From assembly GCA_964607135.1 (NCBI GenBank), contig CAZSIV010000075.1:1-5396 (forward strand): a DNA stretch of 5,396 nt, read 5' to 3'. This document shows, in pieces, positions 1 to 5,372 of this stretch. Source of the DNA: Metaruminococcus_A sp964607135 (GTDB lineage: Bacteria > Bacillota > Clostridia > Oscillospirales > Ruminococcaceae). Under the pieces are notes generated by a model. That model was not told the DNA's origin. It worked only from the letters and a program-made list of their open reading frames with translations, and searched no databases. The translations under genes were made by a program, and so were the position numbers. Position 1 is the first letter of the stretch; each line of letters opens with the position of its first letter.

Positions 1-251
1 CGACGCTGCTGTTTACTCTGCCTGTGAATCGCGACTGGCCGGTCTGGCCACAGACCGCGCATTGAGAGCGGAGGCACTCCGCACCCGTGGCCGGGCAGAG
101 TGGCCCCGGCGGCCAGTTCGTACCCCAACGTTTTGTCTGTTTTTAGGTTATTGTCCTGCGAGACATGTTGTACAAAAGATGTGCCGCGCGGGTTATCAAC
201 ACTGTTATTTGCACCACCTGCGAATCGCGATTGACAGCGGAAGCATTCCGT
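1..251 (+). repeat. Structured intergenic repeat array, copy A (E-U-E, left end cut by window)
   Basis: This region has no supported gene and is filled with the same element as 3883-4263 and 4971-5312. A terminal E module, truncated by the window edge, occupies 1-82 and ends in the hairpin GCGGAG-GCA-CTCCGC (68-82). It carries about 27 extra bases that include the hairpin CGGTCTG-GCCA-CAGACCG (40-57). A single divergent U unit follows at about 83-183, with a junction stem GCCGGG/CCCGGC (90-95, 105-110). A full 68-nt E module then spans 184-251 and ends in GCGGAA-GCA-TTCCGT. The array ends 22 nt before the GGGAGG site of the nucleoside hydrolase. It is more diverged than the other two copies. 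Relative to the downstream gene its orientation is opposite to that of the other arrays. Confidence 0.8.
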
Positions 252-272
252 CCGGGTACGGGCAGGAGGAAA

Positions 273-278
273 GGGAGG
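273..278 (+). promoter_or_regulatory. Ribosome binding site of the nucleoside hydrolase
   Basis: GGGAGG lies 8 nt before ATG 287 and decides the start against longer in-frame alternatives. A second purine-rich AGGAGG at 264-269 is 17 nt from the ATG, too far to be the main site. Both lie just beyond the end of the first repeat array. Confidence 0.8.
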
Positions 279-286
279 AAAACAGG

Positions 287-1195
287 ATGGCAAAGCAGGT
301 TTGGATCGACTGCGACCCGGGGCTGGATGATGCGATCGCCCTGATGGTGCTCGCCTCCCGCCCCGATGTCTTTTCCCTGCGCGGGATCACCACTGCTGCC
401 GGGAACCAGACCGGAGAAAAAACCTTTCAGAATGCGCGGCGGCTTGCCGCCTATCTGGGATTGCGGGTTCCCGTCGCCCGCGGCGCGGACAGACCGCTTT
501 GCCGGGTACCGCTGACCGCCGGGGAGGTCCACGGGGAAGATGGGCTCGCCGGGATGCGGGCAGGGGACGTCCTTTTGCCGGGAGATCCGCGCCCCGCGGT
601 CGAATTCCTGCGCGATTCCCTGACCGCAGCGGAGGAACCGGCCGTGCTGATCGCCACCGGGCCGCTCACCAATCTGGCAGAGCTGTTTGCACAGGAGCCC
701 GGGGTGAAGGAAAAGATCGACCATATCACGATTATGGGCGGCTCCCTTTCGGGCGGGAATGTCACCCCCTATGCCGAATTCAACTTCTGCGCCGACCCCG
801 ACGCGGCCCAGGCAGTGCTCTGCGCCGGCGTCCCGATCCACCTTCTCGGCCTGGATGTGACCCATCAGGCCTACCTGACCGATGAGGAAATCCGGGCCTT
901 CGGTGGGCTCGGCACAAAGCACGGCGGGATGGTGGGCGACTTGATGGCGTTTTATGCCGCCTCTTATAAAAAGACCGGCCTGCCGGGAACGCCGGTTCAC
1001 GATGCCTCCGCCGTCCTCTACGAAGCGGAGTCCACCCTTTTTCCGGGGGCGGAGGAGCTCTCCCTCGAGGTAGTGTCCTCCGGGGAGCGGATCGGGGAAT
1101 GTGTCCGAAAACCCGGCGGCTCCCCGAATGTCCGCTGGATCACCTCGGTCGGACGGACAGCTTTCGTCGAAGCGCTCTTCTCCTGCTGCCGCTGA
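287..1195 (+). CDS. Inosine/uridine-preferring nucleoside hydrolase family protein
   Basis: This 302-residue protein should hydrolyse the N-glycosidic bond of ribonucleosides to a free base and ribose in the cytoplasm, as part of nucleoside salvage. The N-terminal calcium-binding signature DCDPGLDDA is at residues 8-16 (D8, D10, D14, D15). The rest of the family site is also visible: HGEDG (H82), a TGPLTNLA segment near 124-131, EFNF with E164 and N166, and VHDA with H238 and D239. H82 and H238 match the two histidines typical of pyrimidine-preferring CU-type enzymes (RihA/RihB), but substrate preference cannot be fixed by reading alone. The length is normal for the family (about 310) and the frame is intact. 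ATG 287 was chosen because GGGAGG lies 8 nt upstream and the family signature starts a few residues later. The open frame extends upstream to 62, but that part is repeat DNA. The gene stands alone and converges on the thioesterase gene. I see no convincing promoter. Confidence 0.95.
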   Translation: MAKQVWIDCDPGLDDAIALMVLASRPDVFSLRGITTAAGNQTGEKTFQNARRLAAYLGLRVPVARGADRPLCRVPLTAGEVHGEDGLAGMRAGDVLLPGDPRPAVEFLRDSLTAAEEPAVLIATGPLTNLAELFAQEPGVKEKIDHITIMGGSLSGGNVTPYAEFNFCADPDAAQAVLCAGVPIHLLGLDVTHQAYLTDEEIRAFGGLGTKHGGMVGDLMAFYAASYKKTGLPGTPVHDASAVLYEAESTLFPGAEELSLEVVSSGERIGECVRKPGGSPNVRWITSVGRTAFVEALFSCCR

Positions 1196-1237
1196 ACCGG
1201 GACGGGAAATGGTGAGCGATACAACATCAATATAAAA

Positions 1238-1282
1238 CAAAAGCCCGCTCTGCGATGAGCTTCATCGCAGAGCGGGCTTTTG
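1238..1282. terminator. Bidirectional rho-independent terminator, 21-bp perfect stem
   Basis: The arms 1238-1258 and 1262-1282 are perfectly complementary over 21 bp and leave a 3-nt GCT loop. Each arm has a CAAAA/TTTTG outer end around a GC-rich core, so RNA from either strand has a strong stem ending in U residues. It lies 42 nt after the nucleoside hydrolase stop and 57 nt after the thioesterase stop, between converging genes, where a shared terminator is expected. Confidence 0.93.
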
Positions 1283-1339
1283 ACTGGGCCTGTCTATATC
1301 CTGAATTGCCGAAACGGAGTATTCCCAGGAAACCGCCGT

Positions 1340-1762
1340 TCATCCCATCAGCGCTTCGATTTTTTCGTAGAGTGCCGGGTATTTCTTTTTCATGTTGAGG
1401 GGGCGGAAGGTCCTGGTGTCGACCCAGCCGTGCAGGGTCGTCCCGGTGTGGAAGGGATTCTCCTCCCCTTCCCGCCGGAGGGCATAACAGAATTCGATCC
1501 GCGCCGGAGTCAGCCGGGAAACCCAGACCCGGACGAGGATTTCATCCCCATACCGGGCGGAACCGGCGTAATGGCAGCGGAGCTCCGACAGCGGGGTCAT
1601 TACCCCCATCCGTTCCATTTCGGCATAGCTGAGCCCCAGCGCCTGCTCTACATAATCGGTGCGGGCGACCTCGTACCAGACCGGGTAGACGGCGTGATGC
1701 ACCACCCCCATCTGGTCGGTTTCGGCGTAACGGACGACGATCCTGCTCTCTGTGGTCAACAT
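1340..1762 (-). CDS. Acyl-CoA thioesterase, hotdog fold (4HBT/YbgC-like)
   Basis: This 140-residue protein resembles the YbgC/FadM and 4-hydroxybenzoyl-CoA thioesterase group, cytosolic hotdog enzymes that hydrolyse acyl-CoA thioesters. The family signature is near the N-terminus: RYAETDQMGVVHHAVYPVWYE at about residues 11-31, with the catalytic-type D16 and histidines H22/H23 where the family has D-x-x-G-V-V-x-H. The length matches the family (about 130-140) and the single domain looks complete. The physiological acyl group cannot be inferred. ATG 1762 places the signature at the usual distance from the start. A TTG at 1792 in the same frame would add ten residues but has no better ribosome binding site; neither start has a clear Shine-Dalgarno sequence. 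It follows the GH31 gene in the same direction after 117 nt and is probably last in the transcript before the 1238-1282 terminator. An inverted repeat sits just upstream of the start. Confidence 0.9.
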   Translation of the reverse strand: MLTTESRIVVRYAETDQMGVVHHAVYPVWYEVARTDYVEQALGLSYAEMERMGVMTPLSELRCHYAGSARYGDEILVRVWVSRLTPARIEFCYALRREGEENPFHTGTTLHGWVDTRTFRPLNMKKKYPALYEKIEALMG

Positions 1763-1775
1763 CGTTTTCTGCTGT

Positions 1776-1823
1776 GCGGTACCGGGGATCAAAACCGGAT
1801 CAACCAGCCGCCCTCGGTACCGC
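1776..1823 (-). repeat. 9-bp inverted repeat upstream of the thioesterase start
   Basis: GCGGTACCG at 1776-1784 and CGGTACCGC at 1815-1823 are exact reverse complements separated by 30 nt. Each arm also contains the palindrome GGTACC. In the leftward mRNA the downstream arm ends 13 nt before ATG 1762, so a hairpin could affect initiation there. No U-tract follows, so it is not a standard terminator. The role is unknown and it may be chance in GC-rich DNA. Confidence 0.5.
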
Positions 1824-1879
1824 CCCTTTCTTTAGAATTTCATCCGGCGCTTGGAAGGTGTCGGCGCGCCGCTTCTCCC

Positions 1880-3856
1880 TTAAAACGCCGATAACACGGC
1901 GCTGCCCTTTTTCACGAAGGCGATGAATTCGTCGATCTCCGCATGGCAGGAGACGATCCGGCGGCCGCTGTACTCCTTCCGGTCGTTGACATCGATCCAG
2001 TCTCCTTCCGGCAGGTAAACGCTCCGTTCGGTCTGCCCCTCGTTTACGATCGGCGCAAAAAGGATTTCCTCCCCGAAGAAATACTGGTCCTCCAGCGTGT
2101 AGCAGACCTCGTCGTCCGGGTATTCCCAGAACATCGGCCGCATAACCGGCGCGCCGGTCTCGCTCGAAATCCGCATGTATTTCATGATGTAGGGGCGCAG
2201 CCGCTCCCGCAGCTCGACGAGGCTTTTTAGGATCGGGTAATTTTTCTCGCCGAAGCTCCAGAGCTCGTTGTCCCCGCCGCTCGGTTCGATGATGCCGGGA
2301 TGGCGGTCGACGTGGCCCGCCGGCTGTTTGCGGATGCCGTGCAGCCGCATGACCGGGCAGAAGAGGCCGAACTGGAACCAGCGGACGATCAGCTCCCGGA
2401 AGTAATCCGACTCGGTGTCCCCTTTAAAGAAGCCGCCGATGTCGCTGTTCCACCAGGGAATCCCGCACATCCCCATCGACAGGCCAGATTTCACGCTCAT
2501 CCGGAGCGCTTCGAAGGTGGAGTCGACGTCCCCGTTCCAGACGACCGTCCCGAATTTCTGGCTCCCGGGGAAGGCGGCCCGCGCCAGGCTGATCGGCTCC
2601 GTTTCCCCCGCAGCCTTCAAGCCGTCATAGACCAGCTTGGTGTAGTAGTAGGGGTAGAGCAGCGCCGTCTGAGCGCCGTTCCCAAGGTAGTATTTGAAAT
2701 TCGAGGGGTTTTCCGGGTGCACCTCCGGCTCGGTGTTGTCCAGCCAAAAGGTGCGGATCCCCCTGTCGTAGTAATTCTTCTTGATTTTGTCCCAGACAAA
2801 GGCCGCCGCTTCGGGGTTCATCGGGTCGATCGAGGTCTGCATCCCGTGGAAGTCCAGCGTCGGGTAGGTGCCGTCCTCGTTGTGCATGAGCAGGTTGCGC
2901 TCGCTCATCTCAGCCCAGTTTTCGCTTTTGGGGTTGATGGTCGGCCAGACCGAGACGACGGGGTGGATCCCCATCTCCTCCAGCTCCCGGCACATCCCCT
3001 CCGGGTCGGGCCAGAATTCCGGGTCGAATTTCCAGTCCCCCTGCTCCGTCCAGTGGAAAAAGTCGATCACCATGGCGGAAACAGGGATTCCACGCTTTTT
3101 GTATTCCCGCGCGACCTCTAAGAAATCCTCTTGGCTTTCATAGCGGAGCTTGCACTGCCAGAAGCCCGCCGCCCATTCCGGGAAGCGCGGGGGATAGCCG
3201 GTGAGATCGCAGTACCTTTTGAGGATATCCGCGGGAGTTTCCCCGGCGTAGACCAGATAATCCGCCTGATAGGCGCTGTCCGCAACCCACATCGTGTGGT
3301 TGTTGGTGGCTTCGCATCGGCCGGGCGCGGGGTTGTTCCAGAGGAAGCCGTACCCCAGCGAGGAGCAGAGCACCGGCATGGCGGTTTTGGTGTTGTAGTG
3401 GAGGAGGGTGCTGGTGCTGCCCTTCCGGTCGAACTGATCTTCCTGCTCCTGCCCGAGCCCGTAAAGGTGCTCGCCCGGGTTTGCTTCAAAGATCATGCTG
3501 ATTTTATAGTGGTCGCCCTCGGTGTGGATGGTGCGGTTGACGTAATCCCCTTCGTGCTTGGTGCGGAGGATCTGTTTTCCCTTCCGGGTATAGGTCACCT
3601 TGCCGTCCGTGAAATAATCCCCGGCGGTCACGGTGACCGAGAGGATCCCGTTTTCAATGGTTGCCGCGTTCTCGTCACCCGTGATTTTAAAGTGGTCGTT
3701 GTCGACAGGCGGCTGAAGGGTCCAGCCTTCGTCGAGGATCCTGCTGTTCCTGGTGAAGCGGCACCGGATGCAGTCCTTCCCATAGGGTTCGAGCACTGTG
3801 AGCTCGTCTTTGCGGGTGAAGATGACACGGTCCTTTTGGATGGTGATTTTTCCCAT
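1880..3856 (-). CDS. Glycoside hydrolase family 31 alpha-glycosidase (alpha-xylosidase or alpha-glucosidase)
   Basis: This 658-residue retaining alpha-glycosidase has an N-terminal beta-sandwich (about 1-215), a TIM barrel (about 216-560) opened by GFWQCKLRYES at 231-241, and C-terminal beta domains (about 570-658). The nucleophile is expected to be D373 in FWLDNTEPE and the acid/base D443 in WNGDVDS. GIPWWNSDIGGF at about 465-476 and RLHG at 504-507 are also family hallmarks. The WLD-x-TEPE nucleophile context resembles XylS-like alpha-xylosidases more than maltase-type enzymes with D-M-N-E, whereas the compact length of about 660 residues also fits gut clostridial alpha-glucosidases. Substrate therefore remains open between alpha-xylosides and alpha-glucosides. 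There is no signal peptide, so it should act in the cytoplasm on imported oligosaccharides. ATG 3856 has AGGAG 9 nt upstream; the in-frame extension to 3919 runs into repeat DNA. No transporter or regulator is in view. Confidence 0.95.
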   Translation of the reverse strand: MGKITIQKDRVIFTRKDELTVLEPYGKDCIRCRFTRNSRILDEGWTLQPPVDNDHFKITGDENAATIENGILSVTVTAGDYFTDGKVTYTRKGKQILRTKHEGDYVNRTIHTEGDHYKISMIFEANPGEHLYGLGQEQEDQFDRKGSTSTLLHYNTKTAMPVLCSSLGYGFLWNNPAPGRCEATNNHTMWVADSAYQADYLVYAGETPADILKRYCDLTGYPPRFPEWAAGFWQCKLRYESQEDFLEVAREYKKRGIPVSAMVIDFFHWTEQGDWKFDPEFWPDPEGMCRELEEMGIHPVVSVWPTINPKSENWAEMSERNLLMHNEDGTYPTLDFHGMQTSIDPMNPEAAAFVWDKIKKNYYDRGIRTFWLDNTEPEVHPENPSNFKYYLGNGAQTALLYPYYYTKLVYDGLKAAGETEPISLARAAFPGSQKFGTVVWNGDVDSTFEALRMSVKSGLSMGMCGIPWWNSDIGGFFKGDTESDYFRELIVRWFQFGLFCPVMRLHGIRKQPAGHVDRHPGIIEPSGGDNELWSFGEKNYPILKSLVELRERLRPYIMKYMRISSETGAPVMRPMFWEYPDDEVCYTLEDQYFFGEEILFAPIVNEGQTERSVYLPEGDWIDVNDRKEYSGRRIVSCHAEIDEFIAFVKKGSAVLSAF

Positions 3857-3865
3857 TTTCTTTCT

Positions 3866-3870
3866 CTCCT
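3866..3870 (-). promoter_or_regulatory. Ribosome binding site of the GH31 gene
   Basis: AGGAG on the minus strand lies 9 nt before ATG 3856 within a purine-rich run. It decides the start against the in-frame upstream ATG at 3919, which lies within repeat DNA. The repeat array begins 12 nt further upstream. Confidence 0.82.
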
Positions 3871-3882
3871 TTTTCAATCGAT

Positions 3883-4263
3883 CCACCGGGCAGGGTACCC
3901 CTGCTGGCAGTTCGCACACTTAAGCGTTACCAGTTTCCAGATTGTAATCCTGCGAGATGCCCGAGATAAAAATATGAAAAGGCGCCTCGCGGGGCGGCGA
4001 ACCGCCGCAGGTAATTCGCATCCGAACGTTTTACCGATTTCTGGGTTTCAGTCCTGCAAGGTTCCTGAGATAAAACAAGTACAATGTGCCTCGCGGGGCA
4101 GGGTGCCCCTGCTGGCAATTTGCACACTGGTGTTCTGCCAGTCTCTAAGGATTCGCGTCCTGCAAGGTGCCTTGAAGCAAAGCAGGAACATTGTATCCCG
4201 CGGGTTATCAACGTTGCTCTTTTCTCCGCTTGTGAATCGCGATTGCGGGCGGAGGCACTCCGC
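3883..4263 (+). repeat. Structured intergenic repeat array, copy C (U1-U2-U3-E)
   Basis: Three tandem units and one terminal module fill the gap between the GH31 and HAD genes. Unit boundaries are about 3883-3984, 3985-4088 (104 nt) and 4089-4195 (107 nt), then E at 4196-4263 (68 nt). Units share CCTCGCGGGGC at the front (lost in U1), a junction hairpin, AATTCGCAC, a GTTTTACC-like stretch, TCCTGCRAG and GAGATAAAA near the end. Junction hairpins are GCAGGG-TAC-CCCTGC (3890-3904), GCGGCG-AAC-CGCCGC (3994-4008) and GCAGGG-TGC-CCCTGC (4098-4112). E ends with GCGGAG-GCA-CTCCGC, enclosed in this copy by an outer AATCGC/GCGATT helix (4235-4240, 4265-4270). Unit lengths are not multiples of three, which argues against a coding repeat. 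This is the most complete copy. Confidence 0.88.
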
Positions 4264-4309
4264 CGCGATTGTCCAGCCGGGGACACCCGGCGCGTTTGTC
4301 CTGTCGAGG
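4264..4309. other. Short spacer after the HAD stop codon with a GC hairpin
   Basis: The 46 nt between the HAD stop codon and the E module contain GCCGGG-GACA-CCCGGC (4276-4291). No U-run follows on the leftward strand, so it does not look like an efficient terminator for the HAD gene. Transcription from the HAD gene into the array and the GH31 gene is therefore plausible. Confidence 0.5.
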
Positions 4310-4957
4310 TTACTCGGCTGCGTCGAGAAGCTCCAGCGGACTTGCAATTGCTATCTGATGCCGGTACCGGCTCAGGGTGGCGGACGTAAAGCCGAAGCCG
4401 TAGGTCACCGCGCAGAAATCCACCCCTGCCTGTTCCGCGCCTACCGCGTCGAATTCGCTGTCGCCGATCATCAGAACGCCGGCCGGTCCGGAAATCCCCG
4501 AAAGCGCCATCGCGAGCTCAATCACGTCCTTTTTGGTTCGTTTCTCCGCATCGTCCGAGCCGATGACCGCCGTGAAGCAGTCCGCAATCCCGAGGTGTTC
4601 GACCAGGCTGACCGCCTGTGCCTCCCGCTTGAGGGTGGCGACCATCAGGCGGCATCCCTCCGCTTTGAGGCTGCGGAGCAGAGTCTCCATCCCGTCGTAA
4701 AGGGTGCTGTTGAAAACCCCTTCCTTTTTGTAATACTCCCGGAAGAGGAGGGTTGCCTCCATCGCCTTTGTCTCGTCCATCCCGCAGATCTCCCGGAAAG
4801 AGAGATGAAGGGGCGGTCCGATGAACCGCCGAAGCTCCTGCTCGGGCAGGGAAGGTTCTCCCATCCGGCGGAGCGTCCGCCGCACCCCTTCAAAAACGCC
4901 GGGGGATGTGTCCGCCAGAGTCCCGTCCATATCAAAGATAAAATCGCTGTATTTCAT
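4310..4957 (-). CDS. HAD-superfamily phosphatase (phosphoglycolate phosphatase/PpaX-like)
   Basis: This 215-residue cytoplasmic hydrolase of the haloacid dehalogenase superfamily should remove phosphate from a small metabolite. Motif I is DMDGTLADT with nucleophile D9 and acid/base D11; motif II is the threonine in VATLK (T108); motif III is a lysine near 142-143 (RTKKD); motif IV is IGDSEFD with D166 and D170. A helical cap lies at about residues 15-85, as in subfamily IA enzymes such as Gph, PpaX and beta-phosphoglucomutase. Substrate cannot be assigned. The ATLKRE segment resembles the T-x-K motif of phosphoglycolate-phosphatase-like members. Length is typical and the frame intact. ATG 4957 is preceded by AAAGGAG with a 4-nt gap, and motif I follows at once; an upstream in-frame start at 5023 lies in repeat DNA. 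A leftward promoter at 5344-5372 is the likely source of transcription, giving a leader of about 380 nt made of repeat units. Confidence 0.93.
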   Translation of the reverse strand: MKYSDFIFDMDGTLADTSPGVFEGVRRTLRRMGEPSLPEQELRRFIGPPLHLSFREICGMDETKAMEATLLFREYYKKEGVFNSTLYDGMETLLRSLKAEGCRLMVATLKREAQAVSLVEHLGIADCFTAVIGSDDAEKRTKKDVIELAMALSGISGPAGVLMIGDSEFDAVGAEQAGVDFCAVTYGFGFTSATLSRYRHQIAIASPLELLDAAE

Positions 4958-4961
4958 AAAA

Positions 4962-4968
4962 CTCCTTT
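4962..4968 (-). promoter_or_regulatory. Ribosome binding site of the HAD phosphatase gene
   Basis: AAAGGAG on the minus strand lies 4 nt before ATG 4957, a slightly short but workable spacing. It fixes the start and lies immediately beside the beginning of the third repeat array at about 4971. Confidence 0.8.
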
Positions 4969-4970
4969 CA

Positions 4971-5312
4971 GCCGGGTGGCCGCGGCGGGACAATTTCGCA
5001 CACTGACATTCTACCGATCTCAAGATTGTAATCCTGCGAGATGCCAGAGATAAAAATATGAAAAGGCACCTCGCGGGGCGGCGAACCGCCGCAGGTAATT
5101 CGCACCCGAACGTTTTACCGGTTTCTGGGTTTCAGTTCTGCGAGATGCGCCTGTGCCCAGGCAGGGCAATTTCGCACACTGACATTCTACCAATCTCAAG
5201 ATTGTAATCCTGCGAGGTTCCTGAGATAAACCAAGTACAACGTGCCTCGCGGGTTACCAGCGCTGTTATTTTCTCCGCCTGTGAATCGCGTCTGCCAGCG
5301 GAGGCACTCCGC
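4971..5312 (+). repeat. Structured intergenic repeat array, copy D (U1-short U2-mosaic U3-E)
   Basis: Same architecture as copy C. U1 is about 4971-5068, with a degenerate junction hairpin. U2 is about 5069-5147, cut short after CTGCGAGATG, with junction hairpin GCGGCG-AAC-CGCCGC (5078-5092). U3 is about 5148-5244, with junction hairpin GCCTG-TGCC-CAGGC (5149-5162). E is 5245-5312, ending in GCGGAG-GCA-CTCCGC (5298-5312). Bases 5025-5141 match 3941-4057 at 112 of 117 positions without gaps. The first part of U3 repeats U1 of this array (49 of 50), while its tail resembles the tail of U2 in copy C. The array lies between the leftward promoter and the HAD gene and would be its 5' leader. Confidence 0.88.
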
Positions 5313-5328
5313 CGAAATCTTGATTTCG
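5313..5328. repeat. Small hairpin next to the E module and promoter
   Basis: CGAAATC (5313-5319) and GATTTCG (5322-5328) are exact reverse complements with a 2-nt centre. The hairpin directly abuts the E module and lies about 10 nt inside the predicted start of the leftward transcript. Role unknown. Confidence 0.5.
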
Positions 5329-5348
5329 CCAACGGGTGAGGTTATTAT
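5320..5348 (+). promoter_or_regulatory. Possible rightward promoter overlapping the leftward one
   Basis: On the plus strand, TTGATT (5320-5325, 4/6 match) is followed after 17 nt by TATTAT (5343-5348, 5/6 match). The -10 overlaps that of the leftward promoter, because GTTAT-T-ATAAC (5341-5351 on the plus strand) is a palindrome. It would serve a gene beyond the right edge of the window, which is not visible. It is weaker than the leftward promoter and may only reflect the AT-rich palindrome. Confidence 0.42.
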
Positions 5349-5372
5349 AACATAAATCACCATCATTCACAA
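5344..5372 (-). promoter_or_regulatory. Leftward sigma-A-type promoter with extended -10
   Basis: On the minus strand, TTGTGA (5367-5372, 4/6 match to TTGACA) is followed after exactly 17 nt by a perfect TATAAT (5344-5349). TGT directly before it supplies the TGN extended -10 motif. The surrounding 50 bases are AT-rich, in contrast to the rest of the window. Transcription would begin near 5337, cross array D and reach the HAD gene. Confidence 0.78.

Noticed and set aside
62..286. N-terminal extension of the nucleoside hydrolase to 62
   Set aside because: The extension translates repeat DNA, lacks a ribosome binding site, and the family signature begins just after ATG 287, which has GGGAGG at good spacing.
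143..1240. Open minus-strand frame of 365 codons opposite the nucleoside hydrolase
   Set aside because: It is the antisense shadow of a gene with a complete active-site motif set, and it also runs into the terminator hairpin and the repeat array.
3883..4263. CRISPR array
   Set aside because: Units are about 100 nt, diverged and directly adjacent, with no short identical repeats separated by unique spacers, and no cas genes.
3927..4286. Minus-strand open frame of 119 codons through array C, with a similar peptide from array D
   Set aside because: The peptides match only in stretches, because the unit lengths (104 and 107 nt) shift the frame from unit to unit. Differences include many non-synonymous ones and there is no ribosome binding site. 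Similarity is explained by the DNA repeat.
3131..5053. Long open + strand frame of 640 codons across GH31, array C and HAD
   Set aside because: It is antisense to two well-supported genes, crosses two noncoding repeat arrays, has low-complexity shadow composition, and shows no family motif or ribosome binding site. High GC makes such antisense frames common.
4971..5312. Insertion sequence or transposon remnant
   Set aside because: No transposase fragment, no long terminal inverted repeats and no clear target-site duplication are visible. A MITE-like origin remains possible but unsupported.
4971..5337. Known riboswitch or T-box leader upstream of HAD
   Set aside because: I find no T-box-like or recognisable metabolite-riboswitch core, and no terminator hairpin with a U-run before the HAD start. 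The same element also sits in the opposite orientation upstream of another gene.
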